From Haplomitrium mnioides (taxonomy: Eukaryota; Marchantiophyta; Haplomitriopsida; Calobryales), in assembly GCA_049999725.1 (NCBI GenBank), contig JBNGIS010002231.1:1-60166 (forward strand): a stretch of DNA of 60,166 nucleotides, written 5' to 3'. The position numbers were made by a program, and so were the translations under genes. Under the pieces are notes generated by a model. That model made no database searches, was not told where the DNA came from, and saw nothing but the letters and a program-made list of their open reading frames with translations. This document shows, piece by piece, positions 9,846 through 21,285 of this stretch (positions within the stretch are counted from its first letter, which is position 1; each line of letters starts with the position of its first letter).

Positions 9846-10900
9846 GGAAGTGTAGAATTTGTACCTTTAATCATGTTTGTTTCTGGTATACTCATATCTT
9901 TTTCCTTATCGATATAGTTGCTAAGGATATCGGTCTGTTCCATAAATACCCCATGATTCTTTGCTGCAGCTTTCTGGCTTTTGTTCTTAGCATAAAGTGC
10001 GACCAGATGAGCTAGAATTCTACAAACTTTAGTAGTATGCCCGATGGTCCCACATCTGCTGCAAACAACCGGTCCTCTTGTATTACTAGAGGATGGCTGG
10101 TTTCTGTTATTGTATGAATTCCTGCCTCCTCTTCTTCCTCTTTGATAGAAACGTGCAGAGTTGCCCCTGCTCCTTCCTCTCTCCCTAAATTGTGGATTCC
10201 TGCCATTCATAGGAGCTTTACCCTTTTGAGAATTCTGTCCGAAGGAACCATATCTGGCCCTTGTTCTAGACATACCTCTGTTATTTGTAGGCTTGGAATA
10301 GTGGGTTTTAGGTGTAGGATTTTGAGGTAGGGTACCTGGGAGTCTAAGTTTAGAATTCTTCATCAATAAATCCTGATGTTTCTCTGCTAACAGCAAATAG
10401 GCTATAAGTTCAGAATAAGTAGAGAAATTCATGTTTCTGTACTGTGCAGACAAAATCATGTTGGCTGTATGAAATGTGGATAATGTTTTCTCAATTTGTT
10501 CCTCTTGAGAAACTGGATGTCCACATAATGTTAGCTGAGATGTTATTCTAAACAGTTCACTGTTATATTTGGAAATGGAAGAAAAATCTTGAACTCTTAG
10601 ATTGACCCAATCATGCCTTGCTTTAGGCAGATGGATTGTTTTTGTGTGGTCAAATCTTTCTTTCAAGTTATCCTAGAGAATTATGGGATTACTCTCATTC
10701 AGATACTAAATTTTGAGAGAATCAAAGAGATGGTGCATGAGGAAGACCAAGGCCTGGGCTTTTTGTGGTAATGTTGTATCCTCATCTATCAAGATTGTGG
10801 TCTCCAATCACTTAGAAACCAGATGGGCTGCTGCATCCGGTGACTAGGAGAGGTAGTTGTCTCCTTCAATGGTCAACTGTTTGAAATTTAATTTTTCCAT
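9846..10900 (-). pseudogene. Gag of copia Z
   Basis: The ATG at 10,900-10,898 gives MEKLNFKQLTIEGDNYLS, the N-terminal signature of copia gag. After a broken stretch (10,670-10,840) the frame holds LPKARHDWVNLRVQD, EEQIEKTLSTF, STYSELIAYLL, an Arg/Gly/Asn-rich nucleic-acid-binding region, and the knuckle CSRCGTIGHTTKVC (CX2CX4HX4C). P and C3 have the same layout. Confidence 0.88.
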
Positions 10901-13674
10901 TTTAGAATGCAAAAAGAGTCTTGAAGGTTGGAAGATAAATGACAGATTTATCAAAATACAAAAAATCCAAAAAGTTAAACTCTTTGCAACTCTGGAAACA
11001 ACAGATAAAAAAGTTTTGTATAACAAAAGTTATATGTGAAATATAGTCCCTGTTATTGTTGATACAGGCAAGGAGTTGATCATCTGATCTTGCAGAAAAC
11101 AGGTAGGAATATTGGCAATAGGCCTCCTTTGTATCTTCACAATATTTTAGATGTTGATGTAGTCTCAGTTACCAGATACAGTCTGCAGAAGTTGATGCAA
11201 TTTCCTTGAATGTGCAAACTGATCCTCTGAATTCTTGAAGCACTTCTGGAAAATTAATATTGTTCAGAAACTCTGAATATACTGTCAGAGAATACACTAT
11301 ACTGATGAGAGAACACTGTGGACTAGTTGTGGCCTAGAGGCATTCTCAAAATCTCAATAGATTATTGAGACAACTGGTCAGCTCCTCTTACAGGTTTAAT
11401 AGTTATTGATACTCTGTAGAAATTAAACTCCGAAGTATAGGTATAGTAGCAGCTAATCTTTTTACACTTGTAGATTTAGCTGTGCTTACAATGCAGTTGC
11501 AAGTTCAGAGTTAATTGAAAATGTATTTGTATTAGATACTATCAGATTTTCTAATATACAGTTTCTGTCAAATGAAAAACAGAGTATGGTTGTCTCAGAA
11601 TGTGAAAATTGAGTGATCAGATATAAAAATTATATCCAAATGTGGCTCCAATAGGTATGGAAAGGTTCATATGAATATCTATTGTGGATATGTTAGTTTT
11701 TGATTTGTTCAAACCAGGTGTCTTGGCATCAGAATTGTTGATCTGGATACCTCTGGATTGACTGGAAAAAGTAGACACCCTTCACATATGATGTGTACCA
11801 AGATGTTTCTCCAACAGTCAAGCACCTATGAATGGAAGTTGATCACTTTCATTTGGAAAGAATCACTGTGATCTCACAGCAGTCTTGTTATGAAGAATAA
11901 TGTGCAAAAGCAGAAACTGTAGCACTCAGTTCATTTTTGTTTCTCAACCATATGCATCGAAATAGAGCTTGGAAGAATTGCCTAGAGCAGGCAATCAAAT
12001 CAGTGTCTTTAGATTTCAAAATGGCTGTGTAAAATGCACAAACTAATCGATTGAATGGTTGTTGTTCTTGCACTAAAGAGAAATTAGGTTCGGTGCTCAA
12101 AATAGGTTCGAAAGGAACGTGGTGCTTCGGGAAAAACTTATTGCAGGCTTGGCAAATATCGTGTTGCTTCAGCGAACTTAATAGGCTCGGGAACAAATCT
12201 CGAGCTTCAGAAATGTGGCTCGGTACCCAAGTCTCCAGTCACTTCAGTAGGGACATTCACTTAATCCCATATGTGAATTTTCAAAAGTTTGTTGATGCAT
12301 ATAAGTCTGGAACTCGAGGTAACCTTCAATGGTTACTTAATAGAGACCCCCTCACTCCCTACATCTGGAGGTGGGGTTTGGCTCTGTCAGAGCATCTCCA
12401 ATACAAATATGACATGTGTTGCTTAGGGATAGGTTCAAAAAACGACACGGGCAGCTTCCCCTCTGAGCTAGAATAGCTTTATATCATTTTTATTATTATT
12501 TTTTGCAAATTACCAAAATAGTGATTTATCACCTTTTTACTACTGGAAGTTCCTCTTCTTTTGAACTTTCAAGAAACACCAAAGTAGAAGTTTCAAACTT
12601 TTAATATTTTATGATTTTAACCGAAACATTGATATGTCTTAGTTTCGCCGTTGAGTTTTCTTTCCTTTGAACTTTAGGCTTTCACTTGGAATCCATTTTG
12701 AACTTTCAATAAAATATTTATATTTCTTCCAAAATGTTGATATATCACCAATATGCACTGATGGAAGCCCTTTCAAACTTTCCTTCTTCTCTGAACAAAA
12801 TTTTTGAACTTTCAGATTACTTGAGAAAGGTTTGTCAAAACACTAATGTGTCACTGTTTCCCCACAGATCTGAAATGCCAAGCTGTTCAAACTTTCATAA
12901 TCGTATGTCGTGTCCTATGTTCAAACTTTCGCCAAAAATGTGAGGTATCACTGATTCAACCTCGCAGATGTCAAACTTTTGAAAAATACCAGTTGAAATC
13001 TTTTCAAACCTTCAATACTTAACTCTTCAAAAGTTGATGTAAATATGATAATCTCATCTTTCTAACCTTCAAACACCGTCGACAAAGAATTCTTCACAGA
13101 TCGATTGATTCTTTGAGATTTGATGAGGTCTTCATCAAATTTGATCAATCATGCATCAATTACCGCTTTTCTTCAGCATTTGACCTAATTTGCAAGAAAC
13201 TTCTTCCAATTTGAGCAATTTTCTAATACAGAATGATGTCTGATCTACTTCACAGTCAGATTCAATGCAGATTCAAAGTTTCATAGCATCAATCTTCAAA
13301 TTTGGCAAATCTCCTCATATAAATCACCAAGTGTCACTCCATTGATGTCGTTTCTTTCAAAAAAAATGTATTGATTCTCACAACTGAAATCAAACAATCA
13401 GATGTAGAGTACAATGTCACCTTCAACTGGAAAAATCTGATGTGTTCATCTGATTCTTGACGAATTTCTGAAAATTTCCTTCATGAATCTGTGCGCAATC
13501 CTGTGGCAAATCCACCAGTATATCAATTTGAATGTAGATATCTGTCTATAGGATGAGAGAAATCTGCTTCTGAAAATTTCAAAACTGTGAATGATCCTTG
13601 TGTTCATATGAGCTTGAAAGAAGAATATAATATATTATTATATTATATAAAAATGGTGATATGAAGAAAACTTA
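10901..13674 (-). other. 5' leader of copia Z, inner part
   Basis: This is about 2.8 kb between the Z gag start and the copia P insertion, noncoding as far as I can see. It contains an irregular short-motif array (12,561-13,015). The leader resumes at 21,286 on the other side of copia P. Leaders this long are shared by P, C3 and W. Open frames here (for example 12,051-12,476 plus) show no recognisable domain. Confidence 0.6.
12561..13015. repeat. Irregular short-motif repeat in the copia Z leader
   Basis: About ten copies of TTCAAACTTTC or TTTGAACTTTC occur at uneven spacing (for example 12,561, 12,591, 12,668, 12,696, 12,771, 12,803, 12,886, 12,921, 12,969, 13,002). The CAAACT and GAACTT forms partly mirror each other. 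In the Z sense the motif is GAAAGTTTGAA. Confidence 0.6.
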
Positions 13675-13679
13675 AATTT

Positions 13680-13795
13680 TGTTATAGGGACATATATAAA
13701 CCCTATGTAAGTGGTCATCCACATCATTCATTCATTCATACTACTCACTCTTGGAGACTCCCGTGTATGTGCGGCACATGCCTCATGCGATAGCA
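13680..13795 (+). repeat. 5' LTR of copia P (116 bp)
   Basis: It begins TGTTATAGGGACATATA and ends CATGCGATAGCA. It matches the C3 LTR (38,182-38,291, reversed) end to end and the 3' LTR (21,166-21,280) mainly in its right 90 bp. This is very short for an autonomous copia. Confidence 0.8.
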
Positions 13796-13808
13796 CGTTA
13801 TCAGCACA
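13796..13808 (+). other. Primer-binding site of copia P (tRNA-Ile anticodon-arm type)
   Basis: CGTTATCAGCACA follows the LTR with no spacer. It does not match a tRNA 3' end. Its complement resembles positions 28-40 of cytosolic tRNA-Ile(AAU), with a C facing position 34. Similar sites abut the Z, C3 and W LTRs. Confidence 0.6.
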
Positions 13809-15732
13809 AAAGGACTCTACATTCTTTTTTCTCTCACATGCGCTCAATCTGCACCAACACTTGAGAAAGCTCCCACGTACTCACACCAGCGTACACTATT
13901 TTACCTCTATGAGAGATCTCTTTCTCCATTACTTTTTTGCTCCCGCGAACTTTTTCTTCAATACTTTTCTAACACATATTTCTTGAGCACCTATCTTTGT
14001 TGCTCATCTCCTATTGTCCATTCTCTTATATTTCTTCACCCCCCGCCGCACCTCTCTTTCCTTTTGAAAGGGCTCCATATAGACTAGGGCTCGGTTCTTC
14101 CTGCTCGACGTTCGCTCCTTCTTGCTCGCTCTTGCTCAACATCGCACCTGGTGATTCTTGGCACCTCCGTTTGATGCACATTCCATCTGTGACTTGATGA
14201 GCTTACGTTCCCTATTCGGCGAACCCATTCTCTGCACCAGCTTGGCGATATACTTGCTCCTTCGCTTCGCAACCTGATATCAGCTCATCTGTGTGACACT
14301 TTGCGACTGCTTGGCTGGAGACTTTTCTCTTCTCTTGGTTTCTACTTGACGAATTTACTCCCTATTGTGACCTCACAACTCATCCTTTTTCCTCTTTTGT
14401 TGTTTTCCCTTTGTTCGACGACACTGAGCAACATTGGCTCATACTTTCTTGACTCATCAACTCTGTGTGTGCTTGAAGCTGATCTGCATTGTATCCTCAT
14501 TACTTGTTTGTCTTTGTTCTTTGCCTATGACAAGCTGAAACTGTCCCTTTGATAGCAAGCACACATCATGTTATACTCTCCATTTCTTTCTGATTTCATT
14601 GCTAACATCTATGCTTATGAACTTGTGTTGTATCTCTTCACCATTTCAACTTGTGGTTCTTTGTGAGATTCTTGTTTTCTCTACTTTCTATGTTATGAAC
14701 TGTCCAGCATAGGAGACGACTCCAACACGAGTTCTTACTTGACACCAGAGCTTATTGAGCTCATTTCATCTTACCTTCCTTCGTTCATTTCTAACAGTGA
14801 AATGACAAGTCATAATCTCATTTTCTGGACAAGTCCTTTCCCTACTATCACCTACGACATAGGAGTATTCAAGCAAGGGAGAGGAAAGGCACAGGTTGCA
14901 CAGACCTGTGCACAAGTTTGACTCACCTGTTTATGCAGCATCGAAGACCAAGTCAGGAACATCTTCAGTGAAAGATATCTTCACACATGTGACTAAACAG
15001 AGGCTACATCAACACTCAACAAAAGAGCAACACTACATCCTGGGACTCCCAACTCTTTTACTTTATTCTTCAAAACTTCCTGGTGCACATTTCTCAACCC
15101 ATTTTTTGATCATCTTCCATTGATTCCTTTCTATTCTTTGAATGAATATATCCCTTATAAGGGACATACTTGTTGATTCTAGACTACTTTGGATAGAGGT
15201 TGGAAGCAAATCATACTAACAAGACACGTTGACCTCTGTCACCTCTTGAGATCAACCCCTATCTAGCCATATCTGCAACAATTACTTTTTCTCTCGTGAC
15301 AAAATTAGTATTGCAGAGAGGCAACACATCGATAGGAGGACTAGGCCCTATTTCAGCTCTGGGAGGATACACACAAGGAAGATCTAGGAGTACACGCTAT
15401 CGACACATCACAAGCAGTAGATACATATGTACACATGGGAGTCTTTTCATCCATTAGCAACATTCATTTCTCATTTCATTTCTTGGTGTTTATATCGATC
15501 AATACACAACTGGTCCATTCTTTCCTGTTTTCATTTCAATTTTTGATTTTTCCGCTTAAGGCAGAAAACCTAAACAGGTACCAAGGTCCGTGATCGACCA
15601 AAAATCAGGTCCATCACCCATCTGTACCAAGTACAGACCATTGCAGCCTTGACCCAATAGCTGCATTTGCCAGAAATTCTGGTTCATCTATCTCATTTGC
15701 AGGTATTCTCAGCAGAGCAGAGAACATCCACA
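13809..15732 (+). other. 5' leader of copia P
   Basis: This is about 1.9 kb, homologous to the C3 leader (reverse complement of 36,151-38,168): both start with GGACTC, a T-rich run and CATGCGCTCAATC. The last 100 or so bases stay open in the gag frame apart from one stop, and their translation (LYQVQTI, ALTQ, QVFSA) is conserved with C3. Elsewhere no coding function is recognisable. Confidence 0.6.
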
Positions 15733-16700
15733 ATGACATCTATCAAATCTCTGAAATTTCAGGCTCAAAAACTGGACAGCTCCAACTACTGTTCTTGGTC
15801 ACTAGAAGTTACAACTTATTTATAAAACATCCAAGGCTATCCATGAAGTCATAAACACAGACGATGATATCACCCCGTGTGATGCAGCAAGAGCCCTTAT
15901 CCTGATCAGACACCACCTGGTGGAACCCCTAAGACTTCAATACCTGAACTATCATAGTCCCCATCTACTATGGGACGTACTGAAGCTCAGATTCGACCAT
16001 CTGACAAGTATATTGCTCCCTGCAGCGAGACACGATTGGATTAACCTACGATTTCAGGACCATACGTCCATTGTAAACTACAACAGCAAACTATTTCGCA
16101 TTGTCTCACAACTTGCAATCTGCAATCACCCTACGACCGATGAAGAACAAATAGAGAAAATTCTATCAACATTTCCTATGAGCAATCTCATTTTAGCATC
16201 TCAATATTGCAATAAGCGATTCATTTGGTACTCTGAACTCATAGCATATGCATGCTATTGGCTGAAAATTTATCAATTGCTTCTCATGGAAAATGCAAAG
16301 AAGAGACCCCAAGGGTCTGTGGCTCCTTATCAAAACCCTGAGTCATATTTTACAAGAACCAGTCTCTACCGTTGCTCCAGGAACAGACATTTTTCCAGAG
16401 GAAGAGAAAGGGGTAACTCTAGATTCAAGGGGAGCAATAGCCGCCCGACCAACAGTCGACCTCCGACTCTCAATAATAGGGATAGACATTCCAACCGTCG
16501 TATATCGACAACTCCAGAAAATACATCACAACGCACATAGAATAATAGAGGAGGCAGACAACTCTATAAAGGCCGGCAAAACCTGTCAAATCCACGACAA
16601 TAGTAAACCACATGCAATCAATGTGGTACACGTGGCCACACCCAGCCTACATGTCTCTAGAGTGCCAGCGCACTTAGCACGACTATACCAACAAAGCATC
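15733..16700 (+). pseudogene. Gag of copia P
   Basis: The ATG at 15,733 gives MTSIKSLKFQAQKLDSSNY, aligning with the C3 start. After a shift near 15,825 the frame reads CDAARALILIRHHLVEPL, LPAARHDWINLRFQD, EEQIEKILSTF and SELIAYA. An Arg/Ser/Asn-rich tail follows. A zinc knuckle CNQCGTRGHTQPTC is at 16,613-16,654 in a different frame, with stops just before it. Gag packages the RNA. Confidence 0.88.
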
Positions 16701-17110
16701 AGACCTCACAATCATGAGGTACAGGGCAACTTACTAGAATTGGTAGATATGGATGAATATCCACAGTGCAATGTACATCTTGAAAGTCACATGACTCATT
16801 CATCACTGTCCAACCAGACAAATGGATTTGAGATAACCTACATAGTAGATAGCAGATCTTCACACACTATTTTGCAAGACCGCAAGTACTTCTCTTTGAT
16901 CAAGCCTTCTTCTAGGCCCATGACAACAATTATTGGCCATAATCAAATTGAAGAATGACATGCTCCAGCGACCATTATATTTCCAAATGGAACAAGATTG
17001 GATATCAAATCAGAAATTTATGCACTTGCAGCAACTAGAAACCTCATCAGTTTCCAGGATATACGACAAAACGGTTCTCACATTCAAACCAGATCTTTTC
17101 AGGACTCTGA
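16700..17110 (+). pseudogene. Aspartic protease of copia P
   Basis: YIVDSRSSHTIL marks the active site; the Gly of D-S-G is Arg (AGA at 16,854-16,856), expected to abolish activity. It is followed by the TTIIGHNQIEE block and, in another frame, by YALAATRNLISF, the protease-to-integrase junction. Confidence 0.82.
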
Positions 17111-18560
17111 AGTCTTCCATATCTTGAGTCCAACTACAGCAGGCTTTGACATACGAGAATCATTCTCACTATCACCACTTGATTGTATACTACAAAAGTA
17201 TTTTCATATCATGTCTCCACTAAACTGGTATCAACAGCCTTATAACATGGCACAACCGCCTAGGGCATCTATGCCAAAACATGTTCTACCACATAAAAAA
17301 GGATAGCAAAGGCATACCACAGAACATGCTTCCACTGCCATTGAATACTCCATTCTTGGCATGTGCACAAGGCAAACTCTGAACTGCACCTTCTCACGAC
17401 AAAACATCAATCATAATTCCTCGATTCCTCGAGAGAATCCACGCTGTCTGTGGGCCCATCCACCCACCTTCAAGACCATTTTGATACTTCCTTATCACCA
17501 TTGATGCATCATCCAAATGGTCAGAAGTATCTTCTCTTACAACCAAAAACATGGTTTTCCTGAAACTATTGTCCCAAATCTTGAAACTCTTAGCACAGTT
17601 CCTTGATTACCCAATCAGAAATCTACGAGTGAACAATGCTGGAGAATTCTCATCAGAGACTTTTGATGATTTTTGCACATCTGCTGGCATAAACATACAA
17701 TATTCAGCTCCACATGTACACTTTCAAAATGGAATCATAGAATCTGCTATTAAGAGAATGCAACTCATAGCAAGACCATTACTTCTGAATTCAAATCTCC
17801 TCACTACTGCTTGGAGATATGTAGTCATGCACGCAGCATCTCTATTGTGTTATATATAGACCATCTACATTCAATCAGAATTCCCCGCACCAATTTGCAG
17901 CTGGGATTCCAGCAGATATATCACATCTTCGCTTGTTTGGTTGCCTCGTTCTTGTCCCAATTTTTGGACCACATCGAATGAAGATGGGACCACAACACCA
18001 AAAAGGCATATATATCGGTTTTGAATCCCCTTCTATCATCCGATATCTTGAACCCTCAACATATGATAGGTTTAAGTCTTGATTGGCAGACTGTCAATTC
18101 TTTGAAGAATCTTTTCCACATCTGACACAAGAGGACAAAGTTGTACAATCCAAACTTGAGGACAACTTAATATGGCACCAACTTTTGCTATTGGACTTTG
18201 ATCAACGAAACGACATTCAGATGCAGAAGTCAGAAGACTCCTCAATTTACAGCAAACATTAACTAAAACGCCCAACGCATTAAACAATCCAGCCAACATT
18301 ACCAAATCACATATAGAAGCTGCGAATGCTCCAACAAGACTTCAAAAATTCAATACACTTGCCACTGATATATAGCCTAAAGCAAAACGTGGCAGACCTA
18401 TAGGCTCAAAGAATAAGCCTAAATCATCAACATCATTAAACATCACAGCAAACAATGATGAAATAGCAATTGACTCTTCTCATTCCGGTCAAATATGGGA
18501 CAAATCCTAGACCCCTATGGATGATATCAGTATTTGCATTGTCTATATCATAGTCTACAG
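17111..18560 (+). pseudogene. Integrase and linker of copia P
   Basis: The pre-integrase finger is eroded (HIKKDSKGIPQ, ACAQGKL). In the core, ERIHAVCGPI has lost the first catalytic Asp codon (family HVDVCGPI), LRVNNAGEF has Asn for the second Asp (17,632-17,634), while the Glu in NGIIES is kept. LRLFGCLVLVPI and KGIYIGFESPSIIRYL follow, then a degenerate linker. The intact stretch is 17,551-17,859. Two of three catalytic residues are gone. Confidence 0.85.
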
Positions 18561-20280
18561 ACAAGGATATGCTAGATCCTTTATCTATACGAGAAGCACA
18601 ATCAAGAACCGATTGGCCCCAATGGGAAAAAGCAATAAATTTGGAACTTGACTCTCTCATACAACAACAAGTATTCTAATATGTCATGCCAGCACTTCCA
18701 AACATGCATCTGACAGATTACAAATTTATTTTTGTTTGCAAATATAATGCAAAAGGTGATGTCACAAGATATAAGGCAAGATTAGGGGCCAAAGGATGTA
18801 TACACTCTGATTCCTAGATGTGACTATGACCTCACATACTCACATGTCATGGATACTATTTAATAACACGTACAGATTTATGATAGCATTTGCTATCCAA
18901 CATCATTTTACTATGCACATCATGGATGTCATCACAACCTACTTATATGGCACTCTGGATACCCAGATTTTTATGAAAGCGCCCCCCGAACTCATATCAA
19001 CAATGGCATTTCATATTCAGGGGGAGAACAACCAAAGTGCATATGGACCTTTAGTCCCACATGGCCCAAATATTGAGATTAGATCTTTTGTCTCTCATGG
19101 CCCAAATATTGAGATTAGACATTTTGTCTCTCATGGCCCAAATATTGAGATTAGACCTCTTGTCTCTCATGACCCAAACACTGAGATCAGATCTATTGTC
19201 TCTCATGGCCTAAACTCTAAGGTTGGACCTTTTGTCCCTCATGATATGCACTACAAAAATGAATCTTTAGTCCATAGAGGGTCAATGATTCAGAATGGAC
19301 CTTTAGTCCACAGAGACCTCAATCTGGGAAATGGACTTTTTGTCCTTAATGGCCAACAAGTGAAAGGACCTACTGTCTTTAAAAGGCCACTACCAATCTA
19401 GAAAGGACCTTTAGTCCTCATGTCGAAAAGACAATGCCAAATGATGGAAAGCAAGTTGCATAATGATTTCAATGGACCTTTAGTCCAGCCAGCACACTCG
19501 CTGAACAAGCAACATTTCAAAGGACCTTTAGTCCAGCCAGCCAATTTGTTGAGCACACAACACTATGAGAGGACCTTTAGTCCCATATATATACAAATTG
19601 CATGAGCAACAACAAAGTGGACCTTTAGTCCTCCATCATCAAAGTATACCACATGACAATATGAAGTTGGCAAAGCATTCTACTAATGCATATGGATCAC
19701 CAATCGATCAATCAGGCACACAAATGGCAGTTCAAGTCCTGAGATCGATATATGGACTCAAATAGAGTGGTAGAAATTGGTACCAGAGATTCAAATCAGA
19801 AATGATGACACTAAATTTTACAAATGATGACATTGCTCCACGCCTGTTCATGAAACATCAAGGCTTTAAATACGTCATAGTTGCACTTTATGTAAACAAC
19901 ATAAACATTTTTGGCACAAAAACTCTAGCTGCAAGCACTATCGCCAAACTAAAAGATATATTTGAAATGCAAGATCAATATTGGAGAACCTGATTTCTGT
20001 CTCGGCATCCAGTTTGAGCATATGCCCGATGGTATTCTAATCCACCAGTCCACATTTATGCCCAAGATTCTCAAGCAATGCAATATGGAAAATGCTCATC
20101 CAATGAGTACTCCAATGGAAATGAGATCTTTGGACCCAACCAAAGACATGTTCGGAAAGAAAAAGGAATATGAACAAATTTTAGGATCAGAAAAACCATA
20201 TCTATTGGCAATAGGAGCTCTCATGTACCTTGCAAATCAGACTAGACCTGATATATCTTTTGTAGTAAATATGCTCGCAA
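18561..20280 (+). pseudogene. Reverse transcriptase of copia P with a long internal repeat insertion
   Basis: WPQWEKAINLELDSLIQQQVF opens the domain. MHIMDVITTYLYGTLD holds the first catalytic Asp. After MKAPPEL and HIQGEN comes an array of about 590 bp (19,045-19,631), then LRSIYGLK, WYQRFKSEM and the polymerase box, which reads YVNN instead of YVDD (19,889-19,900). FCLGIQFEHM, QSTFMPKILKQCNM and YLLAIGALMYLANQTRPDI complete the palm and thumb. Apart from a TAG at 19,399 and a one-base shift near 19,571, the insertion is open. Confidence 0.9.
19045..19631 (+). repeat. Tandem repeat inside the copia P reverse transcriptase
   Basis: Copies start at 19,045, 19,081, 19,117, 19,153, 19,189, 19,225, 19,261, 19,297 and 19,333, exactly 36 bp apart. 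They continue at 19,366, 19,405, 19,474, 19,522, 19,571 and 19,619 with looser spacing. The core is GGACCTTTAGTCC (arms GGAC/GTCC), translated GPLV or a variant; the full unit includes HGPNIEIR. Copies 2-4 are most alike, pointing to recent local expansion. Confidence 0.93.
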
Positions 20281-20857
20281 GGCAGAACTCCCAGCCCAGC
20301 ATTCGACACTCGAATGGGCTCAAACGCATTTTCAGATACCTGAAAGGTACAAAAGACATGGGACTCTTCTTCCCTAGAAATGCAACAAATGATATTGTCG
20401 GTTATGCCAACGTTGGATATTTATCTTATCTTGATGACGCAAAGTCTCAAACATGATATGTATTCCTTTAAGAAAGCACTACTGTCTCATGGAAAAGCAC
20501 CAAACAAACAATTGCTACTACCTCGACCAATCATGCAGACAACTCATTGATCATATCAACAACAATACGGGCCAACCTCTACTTCATTCCTCTACAATAA
20601 TATATGAGGACAATCGGCCATATGTCAACGAGATTGCTCAAGGCTTTATCAAGGGTGACACGATTAAACACATTGCTCCTAAATTCTTTTACACCCATGA
20701 GCAACATGGTGACAAAATAAATGTCCAATGGATAGCAAGCAAAGATAACAGAACAGATATCTTCACCAAACCACTTCCACCCACCTTGCACATTGCACAT
20801 ACTCAAGGGATTGGTTTACAAAGACTCTCCGAATTACAATTCTGTCTCTCTCTCTGA
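20281..20857 (+). pseudogene. RNase H of copia P
   Basis: The frame runs through HSNGLKRIFRYLKGTKDMGLFF and NDIVGYANVGYLSYLDDAKSQT, then after a shift at 20,453 IYEDNRPYV, QGFIKGDTIKHIAPKFF and DIFTKPLPP to TGA at 20,855. In the usual copia block GYADAGYLSD the catalytic Asp is Asn here (GYANVGYLS). Bases 20,858-21,165 are untranslated, with no clear polypurine tract. Confidence 0.85.
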
Positions 20858-21165
20858 CCTTTAGTTATGAAGATCAAGGATTTCAAAGAAAATCATTTAT
20901 TTGGAAAGAAATGCCTAATTTTGTCTGAATGTCATACAGGTATGAAAGAAGCATATTACATCAGAAGCTGACATCACTTCTCAGCTTTTGAGTCTGACAT
21001 CATTTTTTAGATAGATCTTCAGGACACAAGGAGAGGATGCGACAATACAACTATGAAAATGCAACAACACCGCGTAGCAACACAATGAATTTGCCTTACT
21101 TTGAAAGCAAGAAATTTTGACAAAATTTTTGACATTATATTACTTACACACACTCCACACACTAT

Positions 21166-21280
21166 CATTATATTCTATTCCACCAATCAAATATGTGGTG
21201 GTAGTCATCCACATCGTTCATTCATTCATACTACTCACTCTTGGAGACTCCTGTGTGTATGCGATGCTCATGCAATAACA
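21166..21280 (+). repeat. 3' LTR of copia P
   Basis: From TAGTCATCCACATC to CATGCAATAACA it matches the 5' LTR closely. The first 25 bases are diverged and the initial TG is not preserved, so the left edge is approximate. The right edge is fixed by the AATTT duplication. Confidence 0.7.
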
Positions 21281-21285
21281 AATTT

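Larger units (their letters stand above)
13680..21280 (+). mobile_element. Ty1/copia element P, complete with target duplication
   Basis: AATTT flanks both ends (13,675-13,679 and 21,281-21,285). The element has a 116-bp 5' LTR, a primer site, a leader of about 1.9 kb, gag, protease, integrase, reverse transcriptase, RNase H and a 3' LTR of about 115 bp. Removing it rejoins the copia Z leader. Stops, shifts and loss of catalytic residues show it is inactive. It is the same family as C3. Confidence 0.88.

Noticed and set aside
12051-12476. 141-codon open frame on the plus strand within the copia Z leader
   Set aside because: No domain, low-complexity composition, and it overlaps an equally long minus-strand frame; best explained as chance.
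19021-19640. CRISPR-like array
   Set aside because: Regular 36-bp spacing suggested one, but the units are contiguous coding repeats within a reverse transcriptase and have no unique spacers.
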